Source: Streptomyces sp. G-G2
GTDB lineage: Bacteria; Actinomycetota; Actinomycetes; Streptomycetales; Streptomycetaceae
Reading direction: 5' to 3'
DNA length: 64,000 nt
Assembly: GCF_030063135.1 (NCBI RefSeq)
Contig: NZ_JASISO010000037.1
Location: 22,762 to 86,761, forward strand
Shown: piece after piece, positions 53,661-62,862 of the stretch
Numbering within the stretch: position 1 is the first letter of the stretch
How the letters are laid out: the number at the start of each line of letters is the position of its first letter
Translations under genes and position numbers: made by a program
The notes under the pieces: generated by a model
Databases searched by the model: none
The model's input: the letters and a program-made list of their open reading frames with translations, nothing else
What the model was told of the DNA's origin: nothing

Positions 53661-55567
53661 CCCAAGACCCCGCCCCGCCCGCCGACTCCCCACCCACGAC
53701 CGAAGGGACGCCTCCCCTCCCGGGGCCAGGCGCCGGGGTGCCCATCCCTGCGGGGCCGGGGTCCGGGCGGCCTGCCCCTGTTGGCCTGGATGCCGGGGGG
53801 CCTGCCCCTGCGGGCCCGGGTGCCGAGGGGCTTGCCCCTGCGGGCCCGGGTGCCTGTGGGCCCGGGGCTGTTGGGCCGACGCCTTGCGACCGCGATGCGG
53901 GGCGCCGACCCGGGGGGCCCGGGGCGGGGGCAACCCCCCCGACGCCCGGCGCCCCTACCCCGGGCCCGGGGTCCGGGGGGCCGCCCCCCGCGGCCGCCCA
54001 CCCCGGCCCGGGCCGGGGTACCGGGGCGGCTGCCCCGCCCTCAGCCTCTGACCTCGGCCCGGGAGCAGGGCGGCTGCCCGCGGCGGCTTCCGGCCCGGGT
54101 GCGGGACAAGGACCCGGGGTGGCTGCTTCGACGCCCTGGACCCCCCGCCCCGGGGCAGGCCGGGGGCCCGGGGGTCCGACCCCGGTTTGGGGCCCCACCT
54201 CCACTCCGGCCCCGGCCCCGCCCCCGGCCCCGGCCCCGGCCCCGGGCGACGGGAACGCCTCCCGCGCGGGGGAACGTACGGCCGCCACCGGCACCGGTTC
54301 CGTCGGCCAGCCCCGGGCGGAGGCCCGCCCCGCCGGGCCCGGCGCCGCCCAGGACACGGACCTCCCCCGCGCGGGAGCCCGTACGCAAGGAGCCCGGCCC
54401 GGGAGCGGAGGCGCGGCAGGGGCACGGCCCGGGGGGCGGCGGATCGAGGGGTTGTTGCTCGGGCTCGCCGCCGGCGACGCGGCCGGCTGGCCCGCGGCCC
54501 GCCACCGCGCCATCCGCATGCCCGAGTGGACCCGCCGCCTCACCCGCGAGCTCGACACCTTCGCCGAGCAGAACGCCACCACCACCCTTCCCGTCCCCAT
54601 CGCCCTCAACCAGCCCCCCGAACCCCTGCGCCTCGGCCCGAGCGACGACGCCGAGTGGGCGGCCTTCGCCGCCGAGTCCGTCCTCAGCGCCGCCGGAGCC
54701 CTGCTCAGCGACCTCTCCCGGTCCCGCCGCATGCGCGCCGCCATCGACCTGGCCTGGAACGCCCTGGCCAGTGAGGTCGCGGCGGCCGCCGACCGGGCCC
54801 CCGAGGTCGAGTCGGCCGTACTGCCCCTGCGCGCCCGGATCTCCGTACGCGCGGGCCTCGGCAACCTCGCCGCGGGCCTGCGCCCGCCCGCCACCGGCCA
54901 CGACAACCCGCACTACTTCGACGACGCCGCCTGCATCCGCGCCTGCGTCCTCGCCGTCGTCCACCCCGGGGACCCGGCGGCGGCCGCCGACCTCGCCGAG
55001 TTCGACGCCCGCTACAGCCAGGACGGCGACGGGGTGCACGGCGCCCGCGCCATGGCCGCCGCCATCGCGACCGCCCTGACCGGCGCGGGCACCGACGCCG
55101 CCGTCGACGCCGCGCTCGCCCAGCTGCCCGCCGCGACCGAGATCGGCCGCAACGCCCGGCACGCCGTCCAGCTCGCCCGCGCCGACGGCGGAGCCGGTGC
55201 CTTCGCCATCGTTCCGCTGCTGGAGCACCAGATCGTGGACCACGTCTACAGCTACGGCATCGCCGCCGCCGAGACCGTCCCCGTGGCCCTCGCCCTGGCC
55301 ACCGCCGCCCGTGGCCGCGTCGCCGAGGCGGTGCCGGCGGCGGCCTGCCTGTCCCGGGTCGCCGACTCGGCCCCCGCCCTCGCCGGGGCACTGACCGGCG
55401 CGCTCGGCGGGGGCGACTCGATCCCGGCGGCCTGGCGCGACGCCTGCCGCACCCTGTCCGGCTGCGCGCTGCCCCGCCTCGCCGGCACCGACCTCGTCGA
55501 ACTCGCCGCGCTGCTCGCCCGGACGGAACTCACCTCCCACCACCCCCAGGGGATGATTCGGACATGA
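53657..55567 (+). CDS. ADP-ribosylglycohydrolase-like protein 2, probably degenerate
   Basis: A 636-residue protein. Residues 1-265 are Pro/Gly/Ala-rich and surely disordered, with a decapeptide repeat (GGPAPAGPGA type). The C-terminal domain begins RRIEGLLLGLAAGDAAGWPA, as in ARH proteins, but the TDDT site reads PSDDAEW and the C-terminal DxDT site reads RVADSA, so at least one metal ligand is lost. It may be a binding or regulatory subunit for its active neighbours. It overlaps the genes on both sides by 4 nt (ATGA). Confidence 0.8.
   Translation: MTQDPAPPADSPPTTEGTPPLPGPGAGVPIPAGPGSGRPAPVGLDAGGPAPAGPGAEGLAPAGPGACGPGAVGPTPCDRDAGRRPGGPGAGATPPTPGAPTPGPGSGGPPPAAAHPGPGRGTGAAAPPSASDLGPGAGRLPAAASGPGAGQGPGVAASTPWTPRPGAGRGPGGPTPVWGPTSTPAPAPPPAPAPAPGDGNASRAGERTAATGTGSVGQPRAEARPAGPGAAQDTDLPRAGARTQGARPGSGGAAGARPGGRRIEGLLLGLAAGDAAGWPAARHRAIRMPEWTRRLTRELDTFAEQNATTTLPVPIALNQPPEPLRLGPSDDAEWAAFAAESVLSAAGALLSDLSRSRRMRAAIDLAWNALASEVAAAADRAPEVESAVLPLRARISVRAGLGNLAAGLRPPATGHDNPHYFDDAACIRACVLAVVHPGDPAAAADLAEFDARYSQDGDGVHGARAMAAAIATALTGAGTDAAVDAALAQLPAATEIGRNARHAVQLARADGGAGAFAIVPLLEHQIVDHVYSYGIAAAETVPVALALATAARGRVAEAVPAAACLSRVADSAPALAGALTGALGGGDSIPAAWRDACRTLSGCALPRLAGTDLVELAALLARTELTSHHPQGMIRT
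53767..53856. repeat. 30-bp tandem repeat coding for a decapeptide
   Basis: Three 30-bp units (53767-53796, 53797-53826, 53827-53856) encode GRPAPVGLDA, GGPAPAGPGA and EGLAPAGPGA in the disordered N-terminal region of the second ADP-ribosylglycohydrolase-like gene. Less exact copies continue downstream. Confidence 0.75.
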
Positions 55568-56709
55568 CGCTCACTCTTGAGGACCGGGCGACCGGCGCCC
55601 TGGTCGGCGCCGCCGTCGGGGACGCGCTCGGCGGCCCGGTGGAGGGCTGGTCCCCGGACCAGATCGTGGAACGGCACGGCGGCCGGGTGCACGGCATCGT
55701 CGGTCCCTGGTACGAGGATTGGCGCACCGCCCGCCCGATCGCGCCCTACCACAAGGGCGACGGGCACGTCACGGACGACACCTTGATGACGCACGCACTG
55801 GTGCGCGTGTACGAGGCGGTCGGCGACCACCTCGACGCCTACGCGGTCGCCGACCACCTGGTCCCCGACCTGATGACGAACCCCCGGTGGATCCCGGAAC
55901 TCGAAGCAGAGGCCCTTCCCCTCCAGCGGATCTTCCTCGCCGAGAAGTGGATCGTGACCCGGCTGCACTACGGGCACGTGGACCCGCGCGAGGCGGGCAG
56001 CGGCAACGTCGTCAACTGCGGGGCCGCGATGTACATGGCGCCGGTCGGCATCGTCAACGCGGGGAACCCGGCGGGCGCGTACGCGGAGGCGCTGGACATC
56101 GCGGGCGCCCACCAGTCCTCGTACGGGCGGGAAGCGGCCGGGGTCTTCGCGGCGGCGGTGGCCGCGGCGTGCGTGCCGGGGGCGACGGCCGCGTCGGTGG
56201 TCGGTACGGCGCTCTCCCTGGCCAAGGACGGGACGCGGGCCGCGATCGAGGCGGTGGCCGAAACGGCCGCCCCGCACCGGGACTTCGAATCGGCGCTGGC
56301 ACCGCTGCGGGCGGCGGTGGCCCCGTACGACTCGGTCGGCCCGGACTACCGCGCGCCCTCGCTCGGCGCCCGGCGGCCGTCCCGGCTGCACGCGATCGAG
56401 GAACTGCCGGTGGCGCTGGGGATGCTGCTGGTCGCGGACGGGCGGTACGAGGGTTCCGTGCTGGGCGCCGTGAACTACGGGCGTGACTGCGACTCCATCG
56501 CCACCATGGCGGGGGCCCTGGCGGGCGCCCTGGGCGGGGAGGCGGCGGTACCGCAGGCCTGGGCGAAACGGGTGGCCGAGGCCAGCCGCCTTGACCTGCA
56601 CGCCCCGGCGGCGGCCCTGGCCCGAGTGGCTCGCGAGGTCTTCGCCCGGGACCGCGCCCGCCGCCGCGCCCACGAATCGGCCTTCGCATCGATCGCCGCC
56701 CCCGCATGA
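55564..56709 (+). CDS. ADP-ribosylglycohydrolase family protein 3
   Basis: A 381-residue DraG/ARH protein without extra domains: RATGALVGAAVGDALGGPVE near residue 8, VTDDTLMTHALVRV near 70 and YGRDCDSIATMAGALAGALG near 306, so both metal-binding sites are complete. The middle has a large insertion (EDWRTARPIAPYHKGDG) before TDDT. Coupled by ATGA to both neighbours. The substrate (protein ADP-ribose, ADP-ribosylated metabolite or other N-glycoside) is unknown. Confidence 0.92.
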   Translation: MTLTLEDRATGALVGAAVGDALGGPVEGWSPDQIVERHGGRVHGIVGPWYEDWRTARPIAPYHKGDGHVTDDTLMTHALVRVYEAVGDHLDAYAVADHLVPDLMTNPRWIPELEAEALPLQRIFLAEKWIVTRLHYGHVDPREAGSGNVVNCGAAMYMAPVGIVNAGNPAGAYAEALDIAGAHQSSYGREAAGVFAAAVAAACVPGATAASVVGTALSLAKDGTRAAIEAVAETAAPHRDFESALAPLRAAVAPYDSVGPDYRAPSLGARRPSRLHAIEELPVALGMLLVADGRYEGSVLGAVNYGRDCDSIATMAGALAGALGGEAAVPQAWAKRVAEASRLDLHAPAAALARVAREVFARDRARRRAHESAFASIAAPA

Positions 56710-58580
56710 CCCACTCCCCGCCCCCGCGTCCATACCTGCGTCCGTCCCCGCGCCCAGACACAGACACGCCCCCGACCCCGGACCCGGCGCCCCCGAACCC
56801 GACCCCGCCCCTCAGCCCACCAGTGGGCACCGGCCCGGCTCCGTCCACGACCCGAGCCCACGCCCCGGCCGCAGGGCTGACCGGCACGGTCCTGGGCGCG
56901 AGCCCCGCCCACGCCCCGGTGGCGGCCACACCCCTCGGGCCGGGTGCGGATCGCGCGGCTCCGGCCGACGCGGGGCGCGTGGGGCTGACCTGGGCGCAGC
57001 CCGAGGATCTGGTCGGGCACGAGCTGCGGCAGGCCGCCGAGGACGGGCGGGGCCCGGCGGCCGAACCGCTGCGCCGCGCCTGGTTCGCGGCGGGCGGCCA
57101 CCCGGCCCCGCCCCGCGCCGGAGCCTCCCCGGGCCCGGGCCGCCCGGAGCTGCGCGCCCTCGCCGACCGCCTGCTGACCGCCCTGGCCGCGCTCCCCCGG
57201 CCACCCTCCTCCACCTCGGCGGAGCCGGACCCCTGGCCCGCCATCACGGCCACCTGGCCGTCCCCCTGCGGGCCGCCCGGCGGAACGGGCGCCCACCCGG
57301 TGGCCGGACCCGGCACCGCCGCCCCGGGACGGCCCGCAGGAGACTCCGGGACCGCACCCATGGAGGTACGCACCCGCCCCGAGCCCCCCACCGGACCCGA
57401 GCCCCCGCCCGGGGCCTGCGCCCTCGCTCCCTCCGGGTCCGCCCCGGGCGACGTGCGACCCCGGACCGGTGCGCCCCCGCGCGGCCACCCGCACCCCGCC
57501 GCCGGGGGCCGTACGCCACCCCCGCCGGAGGCCACCCGGCTGGAGGCCGCCTGGGTCGGCCGGGCCGTCGGCTGTGTGCTCGGCAAGCCCGTCGAGAAGG
57601 TGCCGCTCGCGGGGATCCGGGCGCTCGCCCGGGCCGCCGGGAACTGGCCCCTGGACGACTGGTTCACCGCACGCGGCGTACCCCCGGCCCTGCTCGCCGC
57701 GTACCCCTGGAACCGCCGCTCCGCCCCCACCTCCCTCGCCGAGAACATCGACGGGACCCCCGAGGACGACGACCTCAACTACCCCCTCCTGAACCTCCTT
57801 CTGCTCCAGCGCCACGGCAGACGCTTCACGAGCGCCGACGTCGCCCGGCTCTGGCTCGACGAGCTGCCCGCCGGGCGGACCTTCACCGCCGAGCGGATCG
57901 CGTACCGCAACCTGCTCCTCGGCCTGGAGCCGCCCGCCACCGCCACCCACCACAACCCGTTCCGGGAGTGGATCGGCGCCCTCATCCGCGCCGACGTCCA
58001 CGGCTGGACCCACCCCGGCGACCCGGCCGGAGCCGCGGCCCAGGCCTACCGGGACGCGACCCTCACACACACCGGCAACGGCGTGTACGCCGCCCTGTTC
58101 GTGGCCGCGGCCACCGCCGCCGCGGGCCGGCCCGGAGCCGACGTGCACGGCGCCCTCGCCGCCGGGCTGGCCGTCGTACCGCCCCGCTCCCGCCTCGCCG
58201 AGGCCGTCCGTTTCGGCATCCGCGAGGCGCACGCCCACCGCGACTTCGACGAGGTGGCCGACCGCCTGCACCACCGCTACGGCCACTACCACTGGGTGCA
58301 CGCCGTCCCCAACACCGCCCTGATCGCGGCCGCCCTCACCCACGCCGACGGCGACTTCACCCACTCCATCTGCCGCGCCGTGTCCGGAGGTTGGGACACC
58401 GACTCCAACGGCGCGACCGCGGGCGCGCTCGCGGGCCTGCTCGCCGGTTCGCCCGACCGGATCCCGCACCGCTGGACCGCCCCCCTCAAGAACCGGCTCG
58501 CCACCAGCGTGCCCGGCTTCGACGGCATCGGTTTCGACGCCCTCGCCCACCTCACCGCACAGGAGGCAGCACGCTCATGA
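56706..58580 (+). CDS. ADP-ribosylglycohydrolase family protein 4 with N-terminal extension
   Basis: A 624-residue protein. Residues 1-275 contain Pro/Ala-rich low-complexity sequence around a short helical, ordered-looking segment (LTWAQPEDLVGHELRQAAED, then LRALADRLLTALAALPR). The ARH domain starts at EAAWVGRAVGCVLGKPVEKV; its metal sites appear as GTPEDDDLNYP near 350 and GGWDTDSNGATAGALAGLL near 562, a divergent but ligand-retaining version. It overlaps its neighbours by 4 nt. Confidence 0.88.
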   Translation: MTHSPPPRPYLRPSPRPDTDTPPTPDPAPPNPTPPLSPPVGTGPAPSTTRAHAPAAGLTGTVLGASPAHAPVAATPLGPGADRAAPADAGRVGLTWAQPEDLVGHELRQAAEDGRGPAAEPLRRAWFAAGGHPAPPRAGASPGPGRPELRALADRLLTALAALPRPPSSTSAEPDPWPAITATWPSPCGPPGGTGAHPVAGPGTAAPGRPAGDSGTAPMEVRTRPEPPTGPEPPPGACALAPSGSAPGDVRPRTGAPPRGHPHPAAGGRTPPPPEATRLEAAWVGRAVGCVLGKPVEKVPLAGIRALARAAGNWPLDDWFTARGVPPALLAAYPWNRRSAPTSLAENIDGTPEDDDLNYPLLNLLLLQRHGRRFTSADVARLWLDELPAGRTFTAERIAYRNLLLGLEPPATATHHNPFREWIGALIRADVHGWTHPGDPAGAAAQAYRDATLTHTGNGVYAALFVAAATAAAGRPGADVHGALAAGLAVVPPRSRLAEAVRFGIREAHAHRDFDEVADRLHHRYGHYHWVHAVPNTALIAAALTHADGDFTHSICRAVSGGWDTDSNGATAGALAGLLAGSPDRIPHRWTAPLKNRLATSVPGFDGIGFDALAHLTAQEAARS

Positions 58581-59482
58581 CGGCCATCGCCGTGCTCGGC
58601 AGTACGAACATGGACCTCGTCGCCTACGTCCCCAAGGCCCCCCGCCGCGGGGAGACCGTCACCGGCCGCGAGTTCCGCGCCGTCCCCGGCGGCAAGGGCG
58701 CCAACCAGGCCGTCGCCGCCGCCCGCAGCGGCGGGGAGGTGACGATGATCGGGGCGGTCGGCGCGGACGCGTTCGGCGTACGGCTGCGCGCCGCGCTCCG
58801 CGCCGCCGGGGTCGCGACGACAGCCCTGCGCACCGTCGAAGGCGCCAGCGGCACCGCGCACATCACCGTGGACGACGAGGGCGGCAACGCGATCGTCGTG
58901 ATCCCCGGCGCCAACTCCCGCGTCACCGGCCTGGAGACGGGCGACGAGTCCCGGATCGCCGGCGCGGACTCCCTGCTCCTCCAGCTCGAACTGCCGCTGA
59001 CCGCGGTCCTGGCGGGCGCCCGCGCCGCCCGCGCACACGGAGTGCGTACGGTCCTCACTCCGGCCCCCGCCCAGCCCCTGCCCGCCGAACTCCTCGCCTT
59101 GACGGACCTGTTGGTACCCAACGAGCACGAGGCGGCCATCCTGACCGGGCTGACCGACCCGCGGCGGGCGGCGGACGCCCTGCTGCACGACGTACCGGAA
59201 GTGGTGATCACCCTCGGGTCGGCCGGGGCCCTGCACGCGGCGCGCGGACAGGCCCCGTACACCGTGCCCGCGCCCCGGGTCCGGGCCGTGGACACCACCG
59301 CGGCCGGGGACACCTTCGTCGGCACACTCGCCGTGGCGCTCGGCGAGGGGCGCACCATGCGTGCGGCCCTGGCCTGGGCCTCGGCGGCGGCCGCGCTGTC
59401 CGTCCAGCGGGCCGGTGCCCAGGACTCGATGCCGTCGCGCGCGGAGACCGACGCCTTCGCGGGAACCGGGCCCCGCCCGTGA
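58577..59482 (+). CDS. rbsK: Ribokinase-family sugar kinase
   Basis: A 301-residue PfkB-family kinase. VLGSTNMDLVAYVP at the start, GGKGANQAVAAARSGG near residue 38 and the catalytic DTTAAGDTFVGTLAVALGEG near 238 are typical of ribokinase. It would phosphorylate free ribose or a related sugar. In this operon the sugar could come from the ADP-ribosylglycohydrolase reactions. ATGA overlap upstream, GTGA overlap downstream. Confidence 0.88.
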   Translation: MTAIAVLGSTNMDLVAYVPKAPRRGETVTGREFRAVPGGKGANQAVAAARSGGEVTMIGAVGADAFGVRLRAALRAAGVATTALRTVEGASGTAHITVDDEGGNAIVVIPGANSRVTGLETGDESRIAGADSLLLQLELPLTAVLAGARAARAHGVRTVLTPAPAQPLPAELLALTDLLVPNEHEAAILTGLTDPRRAADALLHDVPEVVITLGSAGALHAARGQAPYTVPAPRVRAVDTTAAGDTFVGTLAVALGEGRTMRAALAWASAAAALSVQRAGAQDSMPSRAETDAFAGTGPRP

Positions 59483-60708
59483 CCCGAGCCGACACCCCGC
59501 CCGTGACCGGCCCCCAAGCCACCCCCGGACCCCTCGCCGGGCTGCGCGTCCTCGACCTCGCCACCCTCTTCGCCGGGCCCCTCGCCGCCACCCTGCTGGG
59601 CGACTTCGGCGCCGACGTGCTCAAGGTCGAGCATCCGGTCCGCCCGGACCCCTCGCGCGGTCACGGCCCGGCCAAGGACGGCATCGGGCTGTGGTGGAAG
59701 CTGCTGGGCCGCAACAAGCGGACCATGACGCTGGACCTGTCCACCCCGGGCGGGCGGGAGGTGCTGCTGCGCCTCGCCGCCGCGTCGGACGTGATCATCG
59801 AGAACTTCCGCCCCGGGACCCTGGAGAAGTGGCGGCTGGGCTGGGCGGAGCTGTCCGCCGTCAACCCCCGGCTGGTACTGACCCGGGTCACCGGCTTCGG
59901 GCAGTTCGGCCCCTACGCGCACCGGCCGGGCTTCGGCACCCTCGCCGAGGCGATGAGCGGGTTCGCGGCGATGACCGGGGAGCCGGACGGGCCGCCCACC
60001 CTGCCGCCCTTCGGGCTCGCGGACTCGATCGCCGCGCTGACCACGGCGTACGCCGTGATGGCGGCGCTGGCCGGTCGCGACCGCACGGGCGTCGGGCAGG
60101 TGGTCGACCTGGCCATCATCGAGCCGATCCTGACCGTCCTCGGCCCGCATCCGCTCTGGTACGACCAGCTGGGCTTCGTACAGCCGCGCACCGGCAACCG
60201 GTCCACGAACAACGCCCCGCGCAACACCTACCGGAGCGCCGACGGGCGCTGGCTGGCGGTCTCCACCTCGGCCCAGTCCGTCGCGGAACGGGTGGTGCGG
60301 CTGGTCGGGCGGCCGGAGCTGATCGAGGAGCCGTGGTTCACCACGGGTTCGGGGCGGGCCGGGCACGGCGCCGTCCTGGACGAGGCCGTCGGTTCGTGGA
60401 TCGCCCGGCACAAGGCGGACGAGGTGGTCGCGGCCTTCGAGGAGGCACAGGCGGCGGTCGCGCTGGTCTACGACGTACGGGACGTGTTCGCGGACCCGCA
60501 GTACGCGGCCCTGGACACGGTCACCGAGGTCGACGACCCGGACCTCGGCCCGCTGCGGATGCAGAACGTCCTCTTCCGGCTCTCCGAGACGCCGGGGTCG
60601 ATCCGCTGGGCGGGCCGCGCGCACGGCGCGGACACCGAGGCGGTCCTGGCCGAACTGGGCCTGTCCGGCGCGGAGATCGACCTACTGCGGACCGAGGGAG
60701 CGCTGTGA
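59479..60708 (+). CDS. Class III (CaiB/BaiF) CoA-transferase
   Basis: A 409-residue family III CoA-transferase: LRVLDLATLFAGPLAATLLG near residue 22, the catalytic-Asp region FGADVLKVEHP..., GRNKRTMTLDLSTPGGRE near 74 and ENFRPGTLEKWRLGW near 105. It would move CoA between carboxylic acids. The partner lyase downstream suggests that it forms a malyl-, citramalyl- or similar CoA ester. GTG start. Confidence 0.9.
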   Translation: MTRADTPPVTGPQATPGPLAGLRVLDLATLFAGPLAATLLGDFGADVLKVEHPVRPDPSRGHGPAKDGIGLWWKLLGRNKRTMTLDLSTPGGREVLLRLAAASDVIIENFRPGTLEKWRLGWAELSAVNPRLVLTRVTGFGQFGPYAHRPGFGTLAEAMSGFAAMTGEPDGPPTLPPFGLADSIAALTTAYAVMAALAGRDRTGVGQVVDLAIIEPILTVLGPHPLWYDQLGFVQPRTGNRSTNNAPRNTYRSADGRWLAVSTSAQSVAERVVRLVGRPELIEEPWFTTGSGRAGHGAVLDEAVGSWIARHKADEVVAAFEEAQAAVALVYDVRDVFADPQYAALDTVTEVDDPDLGPLRMQNVLFRLSETPGSIRWAGRAHGADTEAVLAELGLSGAEIDLLRTEGAL

Positions 60709-61526
60709 TCCTGACCTGGCTGTACGTGCCCGGGGACCGGCCGGAGGTGGTCGCGAAGGCCCTCCGCTCCGGCGCGGACGCGGTGATCGTCGACCTGGAG
60801 GACGCGGTACCGGTCTCCCGCAAGGAGTACGCCCGGGCGGCGACGGCGGAGCTGCTCCAGCACGGGCCCCCGACCCCCGTGTATGTGCGGATCAACGCCC
60901 TGGACACGCCGTGGGCCGGGGCCGACCTGACGGCGCTGGCCGGGCTGCACGGGCTGTCGGGACTGCGCCTGCCCAAGATCACCGCGCCGGAGCAGATCGG
61001 CGCGGTCGCCGACCGGACCGGCGGAGTGCCGCTGTACGCGCTGCTGGAGTCGGCTCTGGGCGTGGAACGGGCGTACGAGATCGCACGCGCCCACCCGGCC
61101 CTGCGCGGACTCTCCCTCGGGGAGTCGGACCTGCGGGCGGACCTGGGCATGAGCGCGGACGCGGGGCTGGACTGGCCGCGCTCACGGGTGGTGGTGGCCT
61201 CCCGCGCCGCCGGTCTCGCGCCCCCGCCGCAGTCCGTCTTCCCGGACATCCGCGACCTGGAGGCCCTGGCCGAGTCCTGCGTCCGGGGCCGGGGGCTGGG
61301 GTTCCTGGGCCGGGCCGCGATCCATCCGCGCCAGCTCCCGGTGATCGAGCGGGCCTACCTGCCGGGTGCGGCGGAGGTGACGGCGGCCGAGGAGATCGTC
61401 GCGGCGGCCCGCCGGGCCCCGGGGGCGCAGGCGCTGCCGGACGGGCGGTTCGTGGATCCGGCGGTACTGGCGGGCGCGGAGCGGGTGATGGCGCTGTCGC
61501 GGCGGGAGCCCCGGGTACTGACCTGA
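60705..61526 (+). CDS. CitE-like CoA ester lyase (HpcH/HpaI family)
   Basis: A 273-residue CitE/malyl-CoA lyase-like TIM barrel: LYVPGDRPEVVAKALRSGAD near residue 5, VIVDLEDAVP (acidic metal ligand), VRINALDTPW, LPKITAPEQI, ALLESALGVERAYEIA and LGESDLRADLG. It cleaves or forms a beta-hydroxyacyl-CoA. The start GTG overlaps the CoA-transferase stop by 4 nt. It closes the seven-gene operon. Confidence 0.9.
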   Translation: MILTWLYVPGDRPEVVAKALRSGADAVIVDLEDAVPVSRKEYARAATAELLQHGPPTPVYVRINALDTPWAGADLTALAGLHGLSGLRLPKITAPEQIGAVADRTGGVPLYALLESALGVERAYEIARAHPALRGLSLGESDLRADLGMSADAGLDWPRSRVVVASRAAGLAPPPQSVFPDIRDLEALAESCVRGRGLGFLGRAAIHPRQLPVIERAYLPGAAEVTAAEEIVAAARRAPGAQALPDGRFVDPAVLAGAERVMALSRREPRVLT

Positions 61527-61562
61527 GCGCCGAGCGCCCCGGGCCCGCGGGCGGACACGCGT

Positions 61563-61593
61563 GTGCTCCGCCGGATCGGATCCGGCGGAGCAC
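61563..61593. terminator. Terminator between the CitE-like gene and lgt
   Basis: A perfect 14-bp stem (61563-61576 with 61580-61593) and a CGG loop lie between the two convergent genes. Confidence 0.85.
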
Positions 61594-61653
61594 GGTGACG
61601 CGGGTGGCCCGGGCGACACGGGTGGCCCGGACGAGGGAACGTCCGGCCGGCCC

Positions 61654-62688
61654 TCAGAGTTTCTTGGCCTCGGGCTTCCGGTCGACCGGGGCATCGACCG
61701 GGGTGTCGGCGGGGGCATCGGCCGCCTTGCCCGGGGCCTTGCCGCCCGGCTTCTCGCCGACCTTGGCCGGGGCCTTGTCCAGGACCGCCGCGCCGACGGC
61801 GGCCGTGCCGCCCGCCGCGGCCTCGCTCGTCCCGGCGTCCTTGGACGTGGACTCGTCGCCGCCGTCCGCGGTGGGACGGACCGGCTCCACGATCTCCTCG
61901 CGGCCCGGCCGCAGTCGCGCCGAAAGGATCAGGTAGGTCACGGCGGCCAGGAAGACCACGATGGACGTCCACACGTTGAGCCGCAGGCCCAGCACGTGGT
62001 GCGCCTCGTCGACCCGCATGTACTCGATCCAGCTGCGCCCTACGCAGTACGCGGCGACGTACAGCGCGAAGGCGCGGCCGTGACCCAGCGTGAAGCGGCG
62101 GTCGGCCCAGATCACCAGGGCGGCCACGCCCAGGCACCACAGCGACTCGTACAGGAAGGTCGGGTGGTAGGTGCCCGCGACCCGGTTCGGGCCGTCGCTG
62201 ATCTTCAGCGCCCACGGCAGGTCGGTGGCGCGACCGTACAGCTCCTGGTTGAACCAGTTGCCCCAGCGGCCGAAGGCCTGGGCCACCGCGATACCGGGAG
62301 CCAGCGCGTCCGCCCAGGCGGGCAGCGGGATGCCGCGCAGGCGGCAGCCGATCCAGGCGCCGACCGCGCCGAGCGCGATCGCGCCCCAGATGCCGAGGCC
62401 GCCTTCCCAGATCTTGAAGGCGTCGACCCAGTTCCGGCCCTCGCCGAAGTAGAGCTGGTAGTCGGTGATCACGTGGTAGAGGCGTCCGCCGACCAGGCCG
62501 AACGGAACCGCCCACACGGCGATGTCCGCCACCGTGCCCGGCTGACCGCCGCGCGCGACCCAGCGCTTGTTGCCGAGCCAGACGGCGACGAAGACGCCGA
62601 TGATGATGCAGAACGCGTAGCCGCGCAGCGGGATCGGTCCGAGGTGGACCACACCGGTCGACGGGCTGGGGATGTAAGCAAGTTCCAT
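61654..62688 (-). CDS. lgt: Prolipoprotein diacylglyceryl transferase
   Basis: A 344-residue integral membrane enzyme that adds diacylglycerol to the lipobox Cys of prolipoproteins. PIPLRGYAFCIIIGVFVAVW near residue 20, GGRLYHVITDYQLYFG near 67 and the signature AFGRWGNWFNQELYG near 138 are present, with the usual membrane segments. The last about 80 residues are an Ala/Lys/Pro-rich cytoplasmic tail (VGEKPGGKAPGKAAD), common in actinobacterial Lgt. Confidence 0.96.
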   Translation of the reverse strand: MELAYIPSPSTGVVHLGPIPLRGYAFCIIIGVFVAVWLGNKRWVARGGQPGTVADIAVWAVPFGLVGGRLYHVITDYQLYFGEGRNWVDAFKIWEGGLGIWGAIALGAVGAWIGCRLRGIPLPAWADALAPGIAVAQAFGRWGNWFNQELYGRATDLPWALKISDGPNRVAGTYHPTFLYESLWCLGVAALVIWADRRFTLGHGRAFALYVAAYCVGRSWIEYMRVDEAHHVLGLRLNVWTSIVVFLAAVTYLILSARLRPGREEIVEPVRPTADGGDESTSKDAGTSEAAAGGTAAVGAAVLDKAPAKVGEKPGGKAPGKAADAPADTPVDAPVDRKPEAKKL

Positions 62689-62862
62689 GGCAGCCCTGAC
62701 GCTACCTTGCCGGGCGGTGGTGACCGCAACCCACCCGGCAAGCTGCCATCAAATCGACACCTGCCGATACCTGCCCACACCTGCCCACATCCGCCGACCA
62801 CCTCGCGACGCACACGGGGCGGTCGGCACCTCCGCCGAACGCTCGGACCCCGAAGGAACCGC

